DNA from: UBA7703 sp963667195
GTDB taxonomy: Bacteria; Bacillota; Clostridia; Christensenellales; CAG-138
Assembly (NCBI GenBank): GCA_963667195.1
Contig: OY762962.1
Coordinates: 1,302,001 to 1,366,000, forward strand
Length of the DNA: 64,000 nt
Direction: 5' to 3'
Made by a program: the position numbers and the translations under genes. The notes under the pieces are model-generated. The model saw only the letters and a list, made by a program, of their open reading frames with translations. It had not been told where the DNA came from and ran no database searches. Below are positions 42,776-51,743 of the stretch, one piece after another (the first letter of the stretch is position 1; each line of letters opens with the position of its first letter).

Positions 42776-44065
42776 TTACGGCACCCAGTCCGCGTCGTCC
42801 ATGACCGGAATGGCGGTCGTGCAGACGTCGATGACGTGCTCGCGGGCGATCTGGGTCTGTTCCACATCCTTATCCGTCAATTCGGAATAGGAATGGATCA
42901 GCGTCGCATCCGACAGCGCGGGAACCACCTGATGCAGATAGAGGGTGTCCATCGAACGATAGAAGCAATAAAGTGGCATATACTCTGCGCTCTTGAGCGT
43001 GGTCACGCCGTCGAGCCCTTTTTCTACCGTAAGCTGCACATAGAGTCCGTATTTCAGGGGATCAACCTTCTCCTTGTAGGACATGTTGGAGATGAAGTTG
43101 CCCATCGAATAGACGACAAGCCCCGTATACGGTTGCCCGTCCCGCTCGACGGTCATATACTCGATATCCTGCACGACATGCGGATGGGAGCCGAGAATGA
43201 CATCCACGCCGGATTCAAGCAGCAACTTTGCCGCTTCCCGAGTGCGGGAGTTTGCGGCGCTCTTGTGCTCCTTGTCCCAGTGGGGATAGGCGACGATGAA
43301 GTCCGCGCCCGCCGCGCGCAACGCCTTGATCTCGGACACGAGCCGATCCTGCTGCAGATACAGGCGCGTGACGGCGTATTCCGCCTCCGCGTCCGTCATG
43401 TAGCTCTCGTGCTTGTTGATGATCTCCGTCGGCGCGATAAAGCCGATCTTGATGCCCTTGACGTCGATGATCAGGGGCTTATCACGCTCCTCGTTGGAGC
43501 GCGCGGTGCCGGTATGGTAGATGCCGTTTTGATCCAGGATGTCCAGCGTGCGGAGCAGGCCCGGCATCTGGCGATCGAGCGCGTGGTTGTTGCCGGTGCT
43601 CAGAAAGTCAAAGCCGATGTCCTTTAGCGTATCGATGATGGAATCCGGCGCGTTGAAGGTGTCCACGCGTTCGTCTTCCTGCTTCTTGAGTGAATAGCCC
43701 GCTTCTTCTCCGGCAAGAGTGCATTCAAAGTTGCCGCACATGAGGTCGACGGAGCGGAACTGGTTGGCAACGCCGGCAAAACTGCGCGAGAAATCGTAGG
43801 TGCCGGTATCCTTGTTGTAGGCGCCGTTGACCTGCGCCGCCATCATCATGATATCCCCGATGGCGCCGATGGTGATCACGGTTGGCGTGGGCTCCGGCGT
43901 CGGGGTCGGCTCCGGCGTGGGTACTTCCGTCGGCTGCGGGGTTGCGGTAGGCGCGGGTGTTGCGGTTGCCGTAGCCTCCAGCGTCTCCTTTGGCTGTGCG
44001 CAGCCGGAAAGCGCAGCAACGATCAGGAACGCGGCCAGCAAGCGGGAAAGAAAGTGTTTCTTCAT
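42776..44065 (-). CDS. CapA-family lipoprotein (PGA_cap metallophosphatase-like)
   Basis: A 429-residue protein with a lipoprotein signal (LSGC, Cys 22), a Thr/Pro/Glu stalk (residues about 30-75, TPEPTPTPEPTPT) and a CapA-like domain. The domain begins ITIGAIGDIMMMAAQ and contains CGNFECTLAGEE, DFLSTGNNHALDRQ, GFIAPTEIINKHE, VAYPHWDKEHK and LGSHPHVVQDIEYM, the calcineurin-like metal-site pattern of poly-gamma-glutamate CapA proteins. GGAG precedes ATG 44065. CapA-type proteins help build or tether surface polymers. In this polysaccharide locus a role with the glycan is more likely than poly-glutamate, as no CapB or CapC is present. Confidence 0.88.
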   Translation of the reverse strand: MKKHFLSRLLAAFLIVAALSGCAQPKETLEATATATPAPTATPQPTEVPTPEPTPTPEPTPTVITIGAIGDIMMMAAQVNGAYNKDTGTYDFSRSFAGVANQFRSVDLMCGNFECTLAGEEAGYSLKKQEDERVDTFNAPDSIIDTLKDIGFDFLSTGNNHALDRQMPGLLRTLDILDQNGIYHTGTARSNEERDKPLIIDVKGIKIGFIAPTEIINKHESYMTDAEAEYAVTRLYLQQDRLVSEIKALRAAGADFIVAYPHWDKEHKSAANSRTREAAKLLLESGVDVILGSHPHVVQDIEYMTVERDGQPYTGLVVYSMGNFISNMSYKEKVDPLKYGLYVQLTVEKGLDGVTTLKSAEYMPLYCFYRSMDTLYLHQVVPALSDATLIHSYSELTDKDVEQTQIAREHVIDVCTTAIPVMDDADWVP

Positions 44066-44246
44066 GGTTACTCCGATCATATGATACAGGAAGAGGGATA
44101 CAATCCGCCGCGCGTTCGTCGCCGGAATGGGCGGGCTTTGCGCATGCGTCTGCAAAAATTATAGTAAAAACTTCCGCTAAATACAATCGTTGCGGAAAAC
44201 ATGGCACGTACGCGTTTCGGTTTGGCATAGCAAGACGGCGTTTGCT

Positions 44247-45404
44247 TTACGCGCGCTCACCCGAGGAGAGCGTGCATAGCTCCTCCAGCTTTTGCAGCAT
44301 CTTTTCAGCGGCTGTGTTCCAGTTGACTGTTTTGATCAGCCGTCTGCCAAACTCCAGCGAGCGGGCACAGAGCGCGTCGTCGGCATAGATACGCTCAATG
44401 GCAGCAACCATAGAATCGTTGTCAAACGGGTCAAAGCTGCATTCCGCGGGCACGAACTCGCGCGTTGCGGAAACATTGGAGGCCCAGCAGGGCGTACCGG
44501 CAGCGTAGCTTTCCAGAATCGGCAACCCCAAACCCTCATAGAACGAAGCAAATACGCTCGCGCGCGCGGTGGAGAGCAGAGACACCATTTCTTCGTCCGA
44601 GATGTAGTTGGTGACGATCACGTCTTTGCCAAAACGGCAGCCGCAGGCACGCGTTTCCTGCTTCAACTCGGATATCATCTGTTCCGATGCACGGCAAACG
44701 AGATAGAGCGAGGCATCTTTTGGCAAATAACCGTTGCAACGCGCCCTGCAAAACGCATGAACAATACCCGCATTGTTCTTGTGCACCGCGTCTCCGCTGA
44801 TGTAGATCAGGTGGTTACCGCGAGTGCCGCGCGCAAACGGAAGCTCGCTGTTCTGCGAATGGAAGAGGGTTTCGTCCGCTCCTCCATACAGGCAGGTAAA
44901 ATCCTCCGTGGGACGGTTGAGATAGCGTATGCCGGAACACTGGGTAAACAGGCTGATTGCGAAGATGTGATCCACATAGCGCAGCGCTTCCATTTGAAGC
45001 GCGAAAAGCATCCGCCAATCCTCGTTTGGAAAGCAGTGATCGAACAGCAACGGAATAAAATCATAAAGGATGCAGGAAATTTTTCTGCAGCAGCGTAGCA
45101 CCTGCGGCGGGTACATCCACTCCAACGGTCCGCCTTCATGTGAAAGCTGAAGCGCAGCTCCGTTGAGGAAGCAGTCAAAGTAGTCGTCCGGGAATTCATC
45201 GGTTAGGAATTGCTCCACGCTGCGAAAGCAAACACGCCCGGCGAGATCGTCCGGTAGTAAGGGTGTGTCTAGCGATTCTTCAATTAGCGCATAGATCTTT
45301 CCTTCGCTTGTCTGCATGGTGCGGGTAAAGAGATCGTAGATATATCGCCCGATCCCGCGTTTATCATAATATTGGTATGCGCGCAAATCATACAGCAGTC
45401 TCAT
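44247..45404 (-). CDS. GT4-type glycosyltransferase
   Basis: A 385-residue family-1-fold transferase. The N-terminal half includes RGIGRYIYDLFTR and CILYDFIPLLFDH; the C-terminal nucleotide-binding half has HLIYISGDAVHKNNAGIV, YISDEEMVSLLSTARASVFASFYEGLGLPILESYAAGTP, with the conserved E-x7-E motif in that stretch. It should transfer a sugar from a nucleotide donor at the inner membrane face. Its start overlaps the stop of the GT8 gene by four bases (ATGA), so the two are translated together. The donor and acceptor are unknown. Confidence 0.9.
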   Translation of the reverse strand: MRLLYDLRAYQYYDKRGIGRYIYDLFTRTMQTSEGKIYALIEESLDTPLLPDDLAGRVCFRSVEQFLTDEFPDDYFDCFLNGAALQLSHEGGPLEWMYPPQVLRCCRKISCILYDFIPLLFDHCFPNEDWRMLFALQMEALRYVDHIFAISLFTQCSGIRYLNRPTEDFTCLYGGADETLFHSQNSELPFARGTRGNHLIYISGDAVHKNNAGIVHAFCRARCNGYLPKDASLYLVCRASEQMISELKQETRACGCRFGKDVIVTNYISDEEMVSLLSTARASVFASFYEGLGLPILESYAAGTPCWASNVSATREFVPAECSFDPFDNDSMVAAIERIYADDALCARSLEFGRRLIKTVNWNTAAEKMLQKLEELCTLSSGERA

Positions 45405-46690
45405 GCTTGTTTCCCTCGTCTTGCCTTGAGCTGATCCAGTACATCCAACTGACGGAACGCAAAGTAGGTTGGGATATCATCGGTCGCCCAGGGGTACACG
45501 ACGGTCCTTTCGCGGATCATCTCATGGATGCGTTCATCCACCTTGTTTGCGATTGCTTCCAGATTCTCGCGCTTTTTGCAGCGAATGCCAAGTATGCTTG
45601 CGGTAATGTACTGATTGTCAATCCGCTCGCGATAGATCGGGACACCAAGGAGGCGAACCTCTCGTAACGCCGGTTTTTTGACCTTGTTGGCAAACAACCT
45701 GCCGAACGCCGTGAAGATGGTTTCCTCCGGCGACCAATCCTTGGTGATGAAACCGAGCCTGCGAACGATGTGACTGTTCTGCACGGCGAGCCTTTTCATC
45801 TCAACGATATCCTCTTCGATGGTGCGAAGCCGGATTGGAAGGTCCGCAAATGGTGTTTGCCGGTAGAACGAAAACCACTCGTCGGAGCAATACGCGTCTT
45901 CGTAGACCCAGGGCTTATATTTATTCGTCAAGTGGATCAGGGCAGCCTGACGCTCCATCTCTTCCAGGTTCTCAAATTCCGTGTCATAGAAGGTGTTGAC
46001 CAGCACCATGGAATAGTTTGCGTGGCGGAGGTTATACATCATCAGGTTCCATTCGGGCGAAAGCCAGAGTACCTGCTCCAAAAAACCTTTGTTGAAGACG
46101 GATTGATCCCTGCACATATAGTCCGGGTGTTCCAGGCCAAGCGCAAACATCATCTCTTCCAGATGCTCCTCGCGAAAGCGCTTTGCATTGAGCAGCAATA
46201 CGCCGGAGTTGAAGTAACGAACCACACCCACGAGATCGTGCAGCTTGACGGACTTGACCGCAGCGAGATCTTCGACAGCAGCCGCGTAATAATCGGAAAC
46301 ATCGATTTGCGTCAGCGGGGAAAGATCTTTTCGAATGAGGATGTCGCCATCAAGATAGAGGATGGTGTCGTCCTGCGGCAAAAGACGCGGGATGCAGAAC
46401 TTGAGCATGCTCGTTGCGGAAACATAGCTGCCTTTATCGTAATAATCGACCAGACTGCTGCTGTCAAAATCCGAATCGATCAGCTCAAGACTGACAGATT
46501 CGGAGCGGAAGCGCAACAATCTCTCGCGATAATCTTCGCAGACCTCGTGAACGACAACATAGATGCGAAGCGGCAAACTGCCTGCCCAGTTGACGATCAG
46601 CGACTGGATGGCAACCGCCGTCGGAACTGCGTAGGTGTTGTCCGTCAGAAATACAATCGGTATACTTTGCGTCGATTTCTGGTCAGCCAT
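45401..46690 (-). CDS. GT8-family glycosyltransferase
   Basis: A 429-residue enzyme. The start PIVFLTDNTYAVPTAVAIQSL matches GT8 (LgtC/GspA-like) enzymes, and the metal-binding DxD is in ILYLDGDILIR. The donor is probably UDP-glucose or UDP-galactose. A C-terminal segment has RLLGVPIYRER followed by SILGIRCKK, a repeated LGxP-type pattern shared with the small gene upstream. GGAGGAT precedes ATG 46690. It overlaps its upstream neighbour by 8 bp and its downstream GT4 by 4 bp. Confidence 0.9.
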   Translation of the reverse strand: MADQKSTQSIPIVFLTDNTYAVPTAVAIQSLIVNWAGSLPLRIYVVVHEVCEDYRERLLRFRSESVSLELIDSDFDSSSLVDYYDKGSYVSATSMLKFCIPRLLPQDDTILYLDGDILIRKDLSPLTQIDVSDYYAAAVEDLAAVKSVKLHDLVGVVRYFNSGVLLLNAKRFREEHLEEMMFALGLEHPDYMCRDQSVFNKGFLEQVLWLSPEWNLMMYNLRHANYSMVLVNTFYDTEFENLEEMERQAALIHLTNKYKPWVYEDAYCSDEWFSFYRQTPFADLPIRLRTIEEDIVEMKRLAVQNSHIVRRLGFITKDWSPEETIFTAFGRLFANKVKKPALREVRLLGVPIYRERIDNQYITASILGIRCKKRENLEAIANKVDERIHEMIRERTVVYPWATDDIPTYFAFRQLDVLDQLKARRGKQA

Positions 46691-47198
46691 CGATCTTATC
46701 CTCCGGCGCAAGCAGTTTCTCCATTTGACGAGTAACGATCGTCAGCTCATCCTTCAAAAGAAGTCTGCCGTCTCTCGTATCGCACATCAATTGATAGGAA
46801 GGAAGTTTGTTTAAAATCTCTCTGGCCTGTGTGAGCGTAACAAGCCCGGACCGACTGGAGCGCAGCTTGGCCGGGGTGCCGGGAAGCACGTTGAGGCAGT
46901 CGATCGAGTCCGAAATCTGTTGCTCGAGATAGCGATAGTTTGGACGAATCGAAACAGGAATGCCAAGGAACCGTGTTTTTTTATCAAACCTGTCATAATA
47001 TGTCTTGACCACGGGAATGCCGAAAAGCTTTAGCACATCAAGCTCCGCCGACTTCTGCTTTTGAAACAAAGGGATTCCCAGAACATAATACTTTGTGTGC
47101 TCGCGCGTCCAAACTCGCCCGAAGAGCACTCGCTTGCCGCTGGTTACGGCGTCGGGCTGAGCAGATAGACTCTGCGGGTTTGTGTCTTGATTCTCCAT
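46683..47198 (-). CDS. Small protein with triple LGIP-like repeats, GT-associated
   Basis: A 171-residue protein at the head of the minus-strand glycosyltransferase operon. Three spaced copies of a short motif are visible: YYVLGIPLFQKQ, LKLFGIPVVKTYY and TRFLGIPVSIRP. The C-terminal half is helical with QAREILNKLPSYQLMC. The same type of motif occurs at the C-terminus of the GT8 protein encoded next. It has no signal peptide and no membrane helix. It probably acts as an accessory or docking protein for the transferases. AGGAGA precedes the ATG. It is not a recognised enzyme family. Confidence 0.7.
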   Translation of the reverse strand: MENQDTNPQSLSAQPDAVTSGKRVLFGRVWTREHTKYYVLGIPLFQKQKSAELDVLKLFGIPVVKTYYDRFDKKTRFLGIPVSIRPNYRYLEQQISDSIDCLNVLPGTPAKLRSSRSGLVTLTQAREILNKLPSYQLMCDTRDGRLLLKDELTIVTRQMEKLLAPEDKIDG

Positions 47199-47639
47199 TC
47201 ATCAGTCTCCTCTGTTGGGTTCCTCAATTGGAATTCTATATAGTTTCCTGTGTGAAAACACAAGCGGGCCTCGCGCAGATAAATCTCGTTTTGGTCATCC
47301 GGCGGTTCCGGTGTATAAAGCCGAATATAGCGCAGGTACGGTCGTAAGCGGTATTAAAATACACCGGATGACGGGCACTCTGTATTCGATCGGCGTGCAT
47401 TGCGCGAAAACCGCATTTTATCGCGGTGACAGCGCTCTTAAAAAACTGCTGCGCTCGATCCTGATTTTCGCCTGCATCCCGATAGCTACCGGTCGATTTT
47501 CGGCTGACAGTTCTTGCCATCAGCCAAACACACTCCTGCCGGGACGAGCGGATTATACCAAAAAACGACACGCCGTACAACAAGACGACACGAGCGAAAG
47601 GAGTGTTTACCATAATTTCACTTGTGCGATACATTCACT
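47199..47639. other. Divergent intergenic region without supported gene
   Basis: About 440 bp of lower-GC sequence between the minus-strand GT operon and the plus-strand chimera B gene. Open frames exist on both strands but have no ribosome site, no family features and unnatural composition. It should hold the promoter of the GT operon, for which no consensus was found. Confidence 0.6.
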
Positions 47640-47669
47640 TTGACTTTGCAAGCCCGATTTGTGTATACT
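47640..47669 (+). promoter_or_regulatory. Promoter of chimera B (leaderless)
   Basis: TTGACT (47640-47645), 18-bp spacer and TATACT (47664-47669). The ATG starts at 47676, 6 nt after the -10, and no ribosome site can fit. Confidence 0.75.
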
Positions 47670-47675
47670 AAACCC

Positions 47676-50201
47676 ATGTTTACGCATATGAAAAAAACGA
47701 GAATTCAGAGCCGGATGATTGCGGTTGCAACGGGTTTGCTGCTGCTTCTTTCGGGGTTTGTTCCGCTTTCCGTCGCGCGCGCGGAGTCGGCAGAGATCGA
47801 AACCCAGCAGGTTGGAACGGTGACGAAAGACTGCACCATCACCCTGCCGGAGGAGCTCGCCGGCAAAGAATACCGCATCACGGACGGGCTTGTGGAAAGC
47901 TACCAAACGTTTGAATCCGGACAGACGATCTCGGTCGATGTACCGGATGGCGCGCAGGGCCTGTATCTGGAGTGGTATCAGCCCACCAGCGCATATTCGG
48001 TCACACAGACGGATGCGAGCGGAGCTTCGCTTTCCGAGGACGCGGGACAGCCGTATCTCAACGCATACTACCCGCTCAAAGAGGGCGCTTCACATCTCGT
48101 GATCACGCTTTCCGCGGAGGCATCGCTCTCCACGCTCGAAGTCTTCGGCGCGGGAGAACTGCCCGCTACCATCCAGCGTTGGAACCAGCCGACGAAAGCG
48201 GATCTGCTCGTCGTCGCCTCCAACTCCAAGACCGCGCTGGACGAGTTTTTCGGCGTGATTGCAACCTACGCCTGCAACCACGATATACCCACCGCGCTGG
48301 TGGTCATGTCCCCGAATACGCGCAGTGCGCAGCAGGAGCTCCTCAACGCGCTCTGGTACGCGGGATTCGACCAGTATCCGATCTTCGGAACATTCCAGAG
48401 CGTCAATGATTCGCTCTATAAGATGGTCAAGAACGACTGGGGCAGAAAAACCGCTCTCACGTTCATACAGGATCAGATCGCGCTGCTCGCGCCGAAGGTG
48501 ATCGTCACGCATATCAACGACGAGACAGCACCCGATGGCTCCGCGCAGTTCACGGGTGAATACACCCTCCGCGCCGCGGAGGATACAGGCGTACAGAAAA
48601 TCTATTTCGCTTCCACGAGCGGCACGACGACGCTGGACTATAGCACGCCGCTCAACGGCTGCTATGGAAAGACCGTTTTGGAGCTTGCGGCGGAAGCCTT
48701 CAAGCTCTGCACCACGCGCCACGCGTATGAAACCGCGCTGGTGCCCGCCTCCGTGTTCCAGCTTACGCAGAGTCAGGTTGGAGACGACGCGAGCAACAAC
48801 AACCTGTTTGAAAACATCGATACCGCAACATTAGGCGCATATGCCGACCCCACGCCCACGCCGGTGCCTACGCCGGAACCCACCGCGGAACCCACGGCGG
48901 AGCCGGAGGCAACCGCAGCGCCTGTCGAACCCGCGCAGCAGCAAGCGACCGACGACAGCGCCCCGAAGAGCGCGTCACGGCTCGCAACACTCGGCGCGTC
49001 TCCTCTGGTGCTCATCGGTATATCGGGAGTTGGTGCAATTCTCTCGCTGATCTTGATGCTGACCTACGGCCTTCGCAAGCGCCGCCGCAGAATCCGCCCG
49101 GGCGCGGTTGTGGTTTCGCTCCTGCCGCTGGTGCTGGGGCTATTGGCATCCGGCGCGCTGATGTATCTAGCCAAGACGGACGCGGCGAAAGAGGAAACGG
49201 CTGTGCCGGAACCGACCGCAACCGCAAGCATGACGCCGGAGCCGGTGGAGACGCCGGAGCCTTCGACGGACCCGGAAGCGCAAGCGGAAACGGGAGACAT
49301 CGCGGCCTCTGCCAACGATGAATTCTACCGCAAGGAAGGCGACCCGGCTGAAGTCGTCGTGGTCGATGAAGAAAAGGGTCACTGGGAGTACCGCACGGAC
49401 ACGCTCTCCATCATCATCGATCGCACGACCACGGAATACACCAACTATGGCGGAGACACCTATCCGCTCGTCTATTTCGTCGCCCATATCCGCATGCGGG
49501 ATGTCAACGCGTTCCGTACCGTGCAGTCGGCGGACAATCGCAACGGCGCGGGCGCGCTCAAGCCCTGGATCATCGCGCGCCGCAACAAGGCCGTTCTGAT
49601 GATCACGGGAGACAACCTGACCGAGAGCGACACGCAGTATAAGAGCATCCTGATTCGCGACGGCAAGGTCTTCCTCGACAGCGCGAAGTGCGACATCATG
49701 GCGATGTATCCCGATATGACGCTGCGCCTCTTCTCGCCGAAGGAGACCAATGCGTCTCAGCTCCTGATGGACGGCGTTCGCGATGCGTTCTCGTTCGGAC
49801 CAACGCTGATTCGCGACGGCGTGTTTACCACCGAGGACATCGACCACACGGCGCGCATCGCAAACGAAACCAACCCGCGTACGGGCCTCGGCATGGTCGA
49901 TCCCGGCCACTTCGTCGCCATCGTGGTCGATGGCCGGCAGAAGGAATACAGCTACGGCATGCGCCTCACCGCGTTTGGACAGCTGTTTGTCAAGGAAGGC
50001 TGCGTGGAGGCATATAACCTCGACGGCGGCGTTTCCGCCTGCATGCTGTTCATGGGTGAACAGCTCAATCACCACGGCAACAACCGCGTGGGCACGATTG
50101 AAGACACCTACCAGCGCAGAATTCCCGATGGTCTCGTCTGGGGTTATTCCGACACGGTGCCCGGCGAGGACGACCCGATCTATCACCGCGGTGAAGGCTA
50201 A
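47676..50201 (+). CDS. Chimera B: PIG-L-like domain, two membrane helices, phosphodiester glycosidase
   Basis: An 841-residue paralogue of chimera A with the same order: signal peptide (to about residue 37), beta domain, PIG-L-like domain (about 165-390), Pro/Thr/Glu linker, two helices, a second linker and a phosphodiester-glycosidase domain ending HFVAIVVDGRQ and YNLDGGVSACMLF. Its PIG-L segment is more degenerate: the HPDDE region reads SNSKTALDEFFG and lacks the His and catalytic Asp, so it is probably not a deacetylase and may only bind glycan. The glycosidase half looks intact. There is no ribosome site; the -10 lies 6 nt before ATG 47676. It stands alone with its own terminator at the right end of the locus. 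Confidence 0.8.
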   Translation: MFTHMKKTRIQSRMIAVATGLLLLLSGFVPLSVARAESAEIETQQVGTVTKDCTITLPEELAGKEYRITDGLVESYQTFESGQTISVDVPDGAQGLYLEWYQPTSAYSVTQTDASGASLSEDAGQPYLNAYYPLKEGASHLVITLSAEASLSTLEVFGAGELPATIQRWNQPTKADLLVVASNSKTALDEFFGVIATYACNHDIPTALVVMSPNTRSAQQELLNALWYAGFDQYPIFGTFQSVNDSLYKMVKNDWGRKTALTFIQDQIALLAPKVIVTHINDETAPDGSAQFTGEYTLRAAEDTGVQKIYFASTSGTTTLDYSTPLNGCYGKTVLELAAEAFKLCTTRHAYETALVPASVFQLTQSQVGDDASNNNLFENIDTATLGAYADPTPTPVPTPEPTAEPTAEPEATAAPVEPAQQQATDDSAPKSASRLATLGASPLVLIGISGVGAILSLILMLTYGLRKRRRRIRPGAVVVSLLPLVLGLLASGALMYLAKTDAAKEETAVPEPTATASMTPEPVETPEPSTDPEAQAETGDIAASANDEFYRKEGDPAEVVVVDEEKGHWEYRTDTLSIIIDRTTTEYTNYGGDTYPLVYFVAHIRMRDVNAFRTVQSADNRNGAGALKPWIIARRNKAVLMITGDNLTESDTQYKSILIRDGKVFLDSAKCDIMAMYPDMTLRLFSPKETNASQLLMDGVRDAFSFGPTLIRDGVFTTEDIDHTARIANETNPRTGLGMVDPGHFVAIVVDGRQKEYSYGMRLTAFGQLFVKEGCVEAYNLDGGVSACMLFMGEQLNHHGNNRVGTIEDTYQRRIPDGLVWGYSDTVPGEDDPIYHRGEG

Positions 50202-50214
50202 TCGACAGATCAAA

Positions 50215-50245
50215 AAACGGCTTGCAGTTAAATGCGAGCCGTTTC
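50215..50245 (+). terminator. Terminator of chimera B
   Basis: An 8-bp stem (50215-50222 with 50237-50244) extended inward by four pairs including one G-T, with a T-rich end. Confidence 0.88.
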
Positions 50246-50330
50246 TTTATTTTTAAGTTGCTTTGGAAGCAACAGCTTCTTGCGACTGGTTGGCATTTCT
50301 TGATTGAATGCGGCTTTTTTCAGCCTCATC

Positions 50331-50360
50331 TTGCGAAGAGAAGGATAAAAGAAGTATAAT
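50331..50360 (+). promoter_or_regulatory. Promoter of the amino-sugar operon
   Basis: TTGCGA (50331-50336), 18-bp spacer and TATAAT (50355-50360). Confidence 0.65.
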
Positions 50361-50586
50361 ATGTACGGAACAAATCATGCAAATCCGAACGGTTCCAAAT
50401 GCGGGCGGGCGCCTTCGCAAATTCGATTATGTTTGTAACAAATTAAACTGCGATCCGCGCGGGCACTTGCCTTTTTGCCGGAGAATCGACATAGTAGGAT
50501 TTAGATAGTAGGTAATGTAGGATGCTCTCGTCATCCGCGCTTTCATAAAAAACAACGACAAGACTAAGATCGGAGGAAGAGTTGCG
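50361..50586 (+). promoter_or_regulatory. Leader of nagA with three short direct repeats
   Basis: A leader of about 220 nt before nagA. It contains three related units (ATAGTAGGAT, ATAGTAGGTA, ATGTAGGAT) between 50491 and 50522. No intrinsic terminator or known riboswitch was recognised. The repeats could be a regulator site. Confidence 0.45.
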
Positions 50587-51726
50587 ATGATCTATCAAAA
50601 CGCAATGGTATTTGGCCCCGACTTTCGTTTTCACAAAGGCGGCTTCGCGGTGGAAGGCGGACGTTTTTCGCGCGTGCTGACAGTCGGCGAAGCGGAAGGC
50701 ACCGACCTTGGCGGCTTGTATGTCGTGCCGGGATTCATCGATGTCCATAACCACGGCAACTCCGGCAAGGACTTTTCGGACGGAGACGACGAAGGCTTAA
50801 AGACCCTCGCGCGATACCTCGCGAAAAACGGCGTAACCTCGTTTGCGCCCGCCTCCGTGACGCTGCCGGAAAGCCAGCTTAAGACCGCATATGAAAGCGC
50901 CGCCCGTTTTGCAAAGGCCGCTCCCGCGGGCTGTGCCGTGCTAAGGGGCATCCACATGGAAGGCCCGTTTTTCTCGGAGAAAAAGAAGGGCGCGCAAAAC
51001 GGCGCGTACCTGCAAAACCCCAACTATGAGATGTTTCTGCGGCTCAACGAGGCGGCGGAGGGGCTCATCAAGATTGCGGACGTCGCGCCCGAGCTATCGG
51101 GTGCCATCGAATACATCGAGAAGGTCAGCAAGATCTGCACGGTCTCCATCGCGCATACAGACGCGAACTACGACCAGTCGAAGGCCGCGATTGCGGCGGG
51201 CGTGACCCACATCACCCACCTCTTCAACGCCATGCCGTCATTTCTGCATCGAGCGCCCGGCGTGGTGGGTGCCGCTGCTGAATCCCCCTGGGTGATTGCG
51301 GAGCTCATCTGCGACGGCCAGCATGTGCACGAGAGCGTGGTTCGCGCCGCGTTTTCGATGTTTGGCGCGGAGAGGCTGTGTCTCATCAGCGACGCGCTCT
51401 CCTGCTGCGGCATGCCAAAGGGCGAATATGAGCTAGGCGGGCAGAAGATCATCCTCGACGGCACGGTGGCGCGGCTCAAGGACGCGCCGGACACGCTGGC
51501 AGGCTCCGCAAACAATCTCTTCGGCATCTTCCGCCTCGCGCTCTCCTTCGGCATTCCCGCCGAGGCCGCGGTGCGCATGGCGAGCGAGACGCCCGCCCGT
51601 GCGCTCGGCGTTGCGGACGAGGTCGGCTCGATTGTAAACGGCAAGCGCGCGGACTTCCTCGTGCTCAACGGGGACTTCACGCTCAAGACCGTCTATCTCG
51701 CGGGCAGCGCGCTGACGGAGAACTAA
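50587..51726 (+). CDS. nagA: N-acetylglucosamine-6-phosphate deacetylase
   Basis: A 379-residue amidohydrolase that removes the acetyl group from GlcNAc-6-phosphate. The metal and substrate motifs are VPGFIDVHNHGNSGKDF, LRGIHMEGPFFSE, the His in SIAHTDANYDQ, THLFNAMPS and the catalytic Asp in CLISDAL. The C-terminal DEVGSIVNGKRADFLVLN is typical of the superfamily. GGAGG lies 10 nt before the ATG. It opens the operon nagA, CBM9-like, nagB, ROK-like kinase, which together should turn imported or recycled GlcNAc into fructose-6-phosphate. Confidence 0.97.
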   Translation: MIYQNAMVFGPDFRFHKGGFAVEGGRFSRVLTVGEAEGTDLGGLYVVPGFIDVHNHGNSGKDFSDGDDEGLKTLARYLAKNGVTSFAPASVTLPESQLKTAYESAARFAKAAPAGCAVLRGIHMEGPFFSEKKKGAQNGAYLQNPNYEMFLRLNEAAEGLIKIADVAPELSGAIEYIEKVSKICTVSIAHTDANYDQSKAAIAAGVTHITHLFNAMPSFLHRAPGVVGAAAESPWVIAELICDGQHVHESVVRAAFSMFGAERLCLISDALSCCGMPKGEYELGGQKIILDGTVARLKDAPDTLAGSANNLFGIFRLALSFGIPAEAAVRMASETPARALGVADEVGSIVNGKRADFLVLNGDFTLKTVYLAGSALTEN

Positions 51727-51743
51727 GAACGGAGAAACAGGGT

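Noticed and set aside
47215..47643. Open frames on both strands in the gap before chimera B
   Set aside because: No ribosome site, no hydrophobic or domain pattern, and the promoter of chimera B overlaps the end of the frame.
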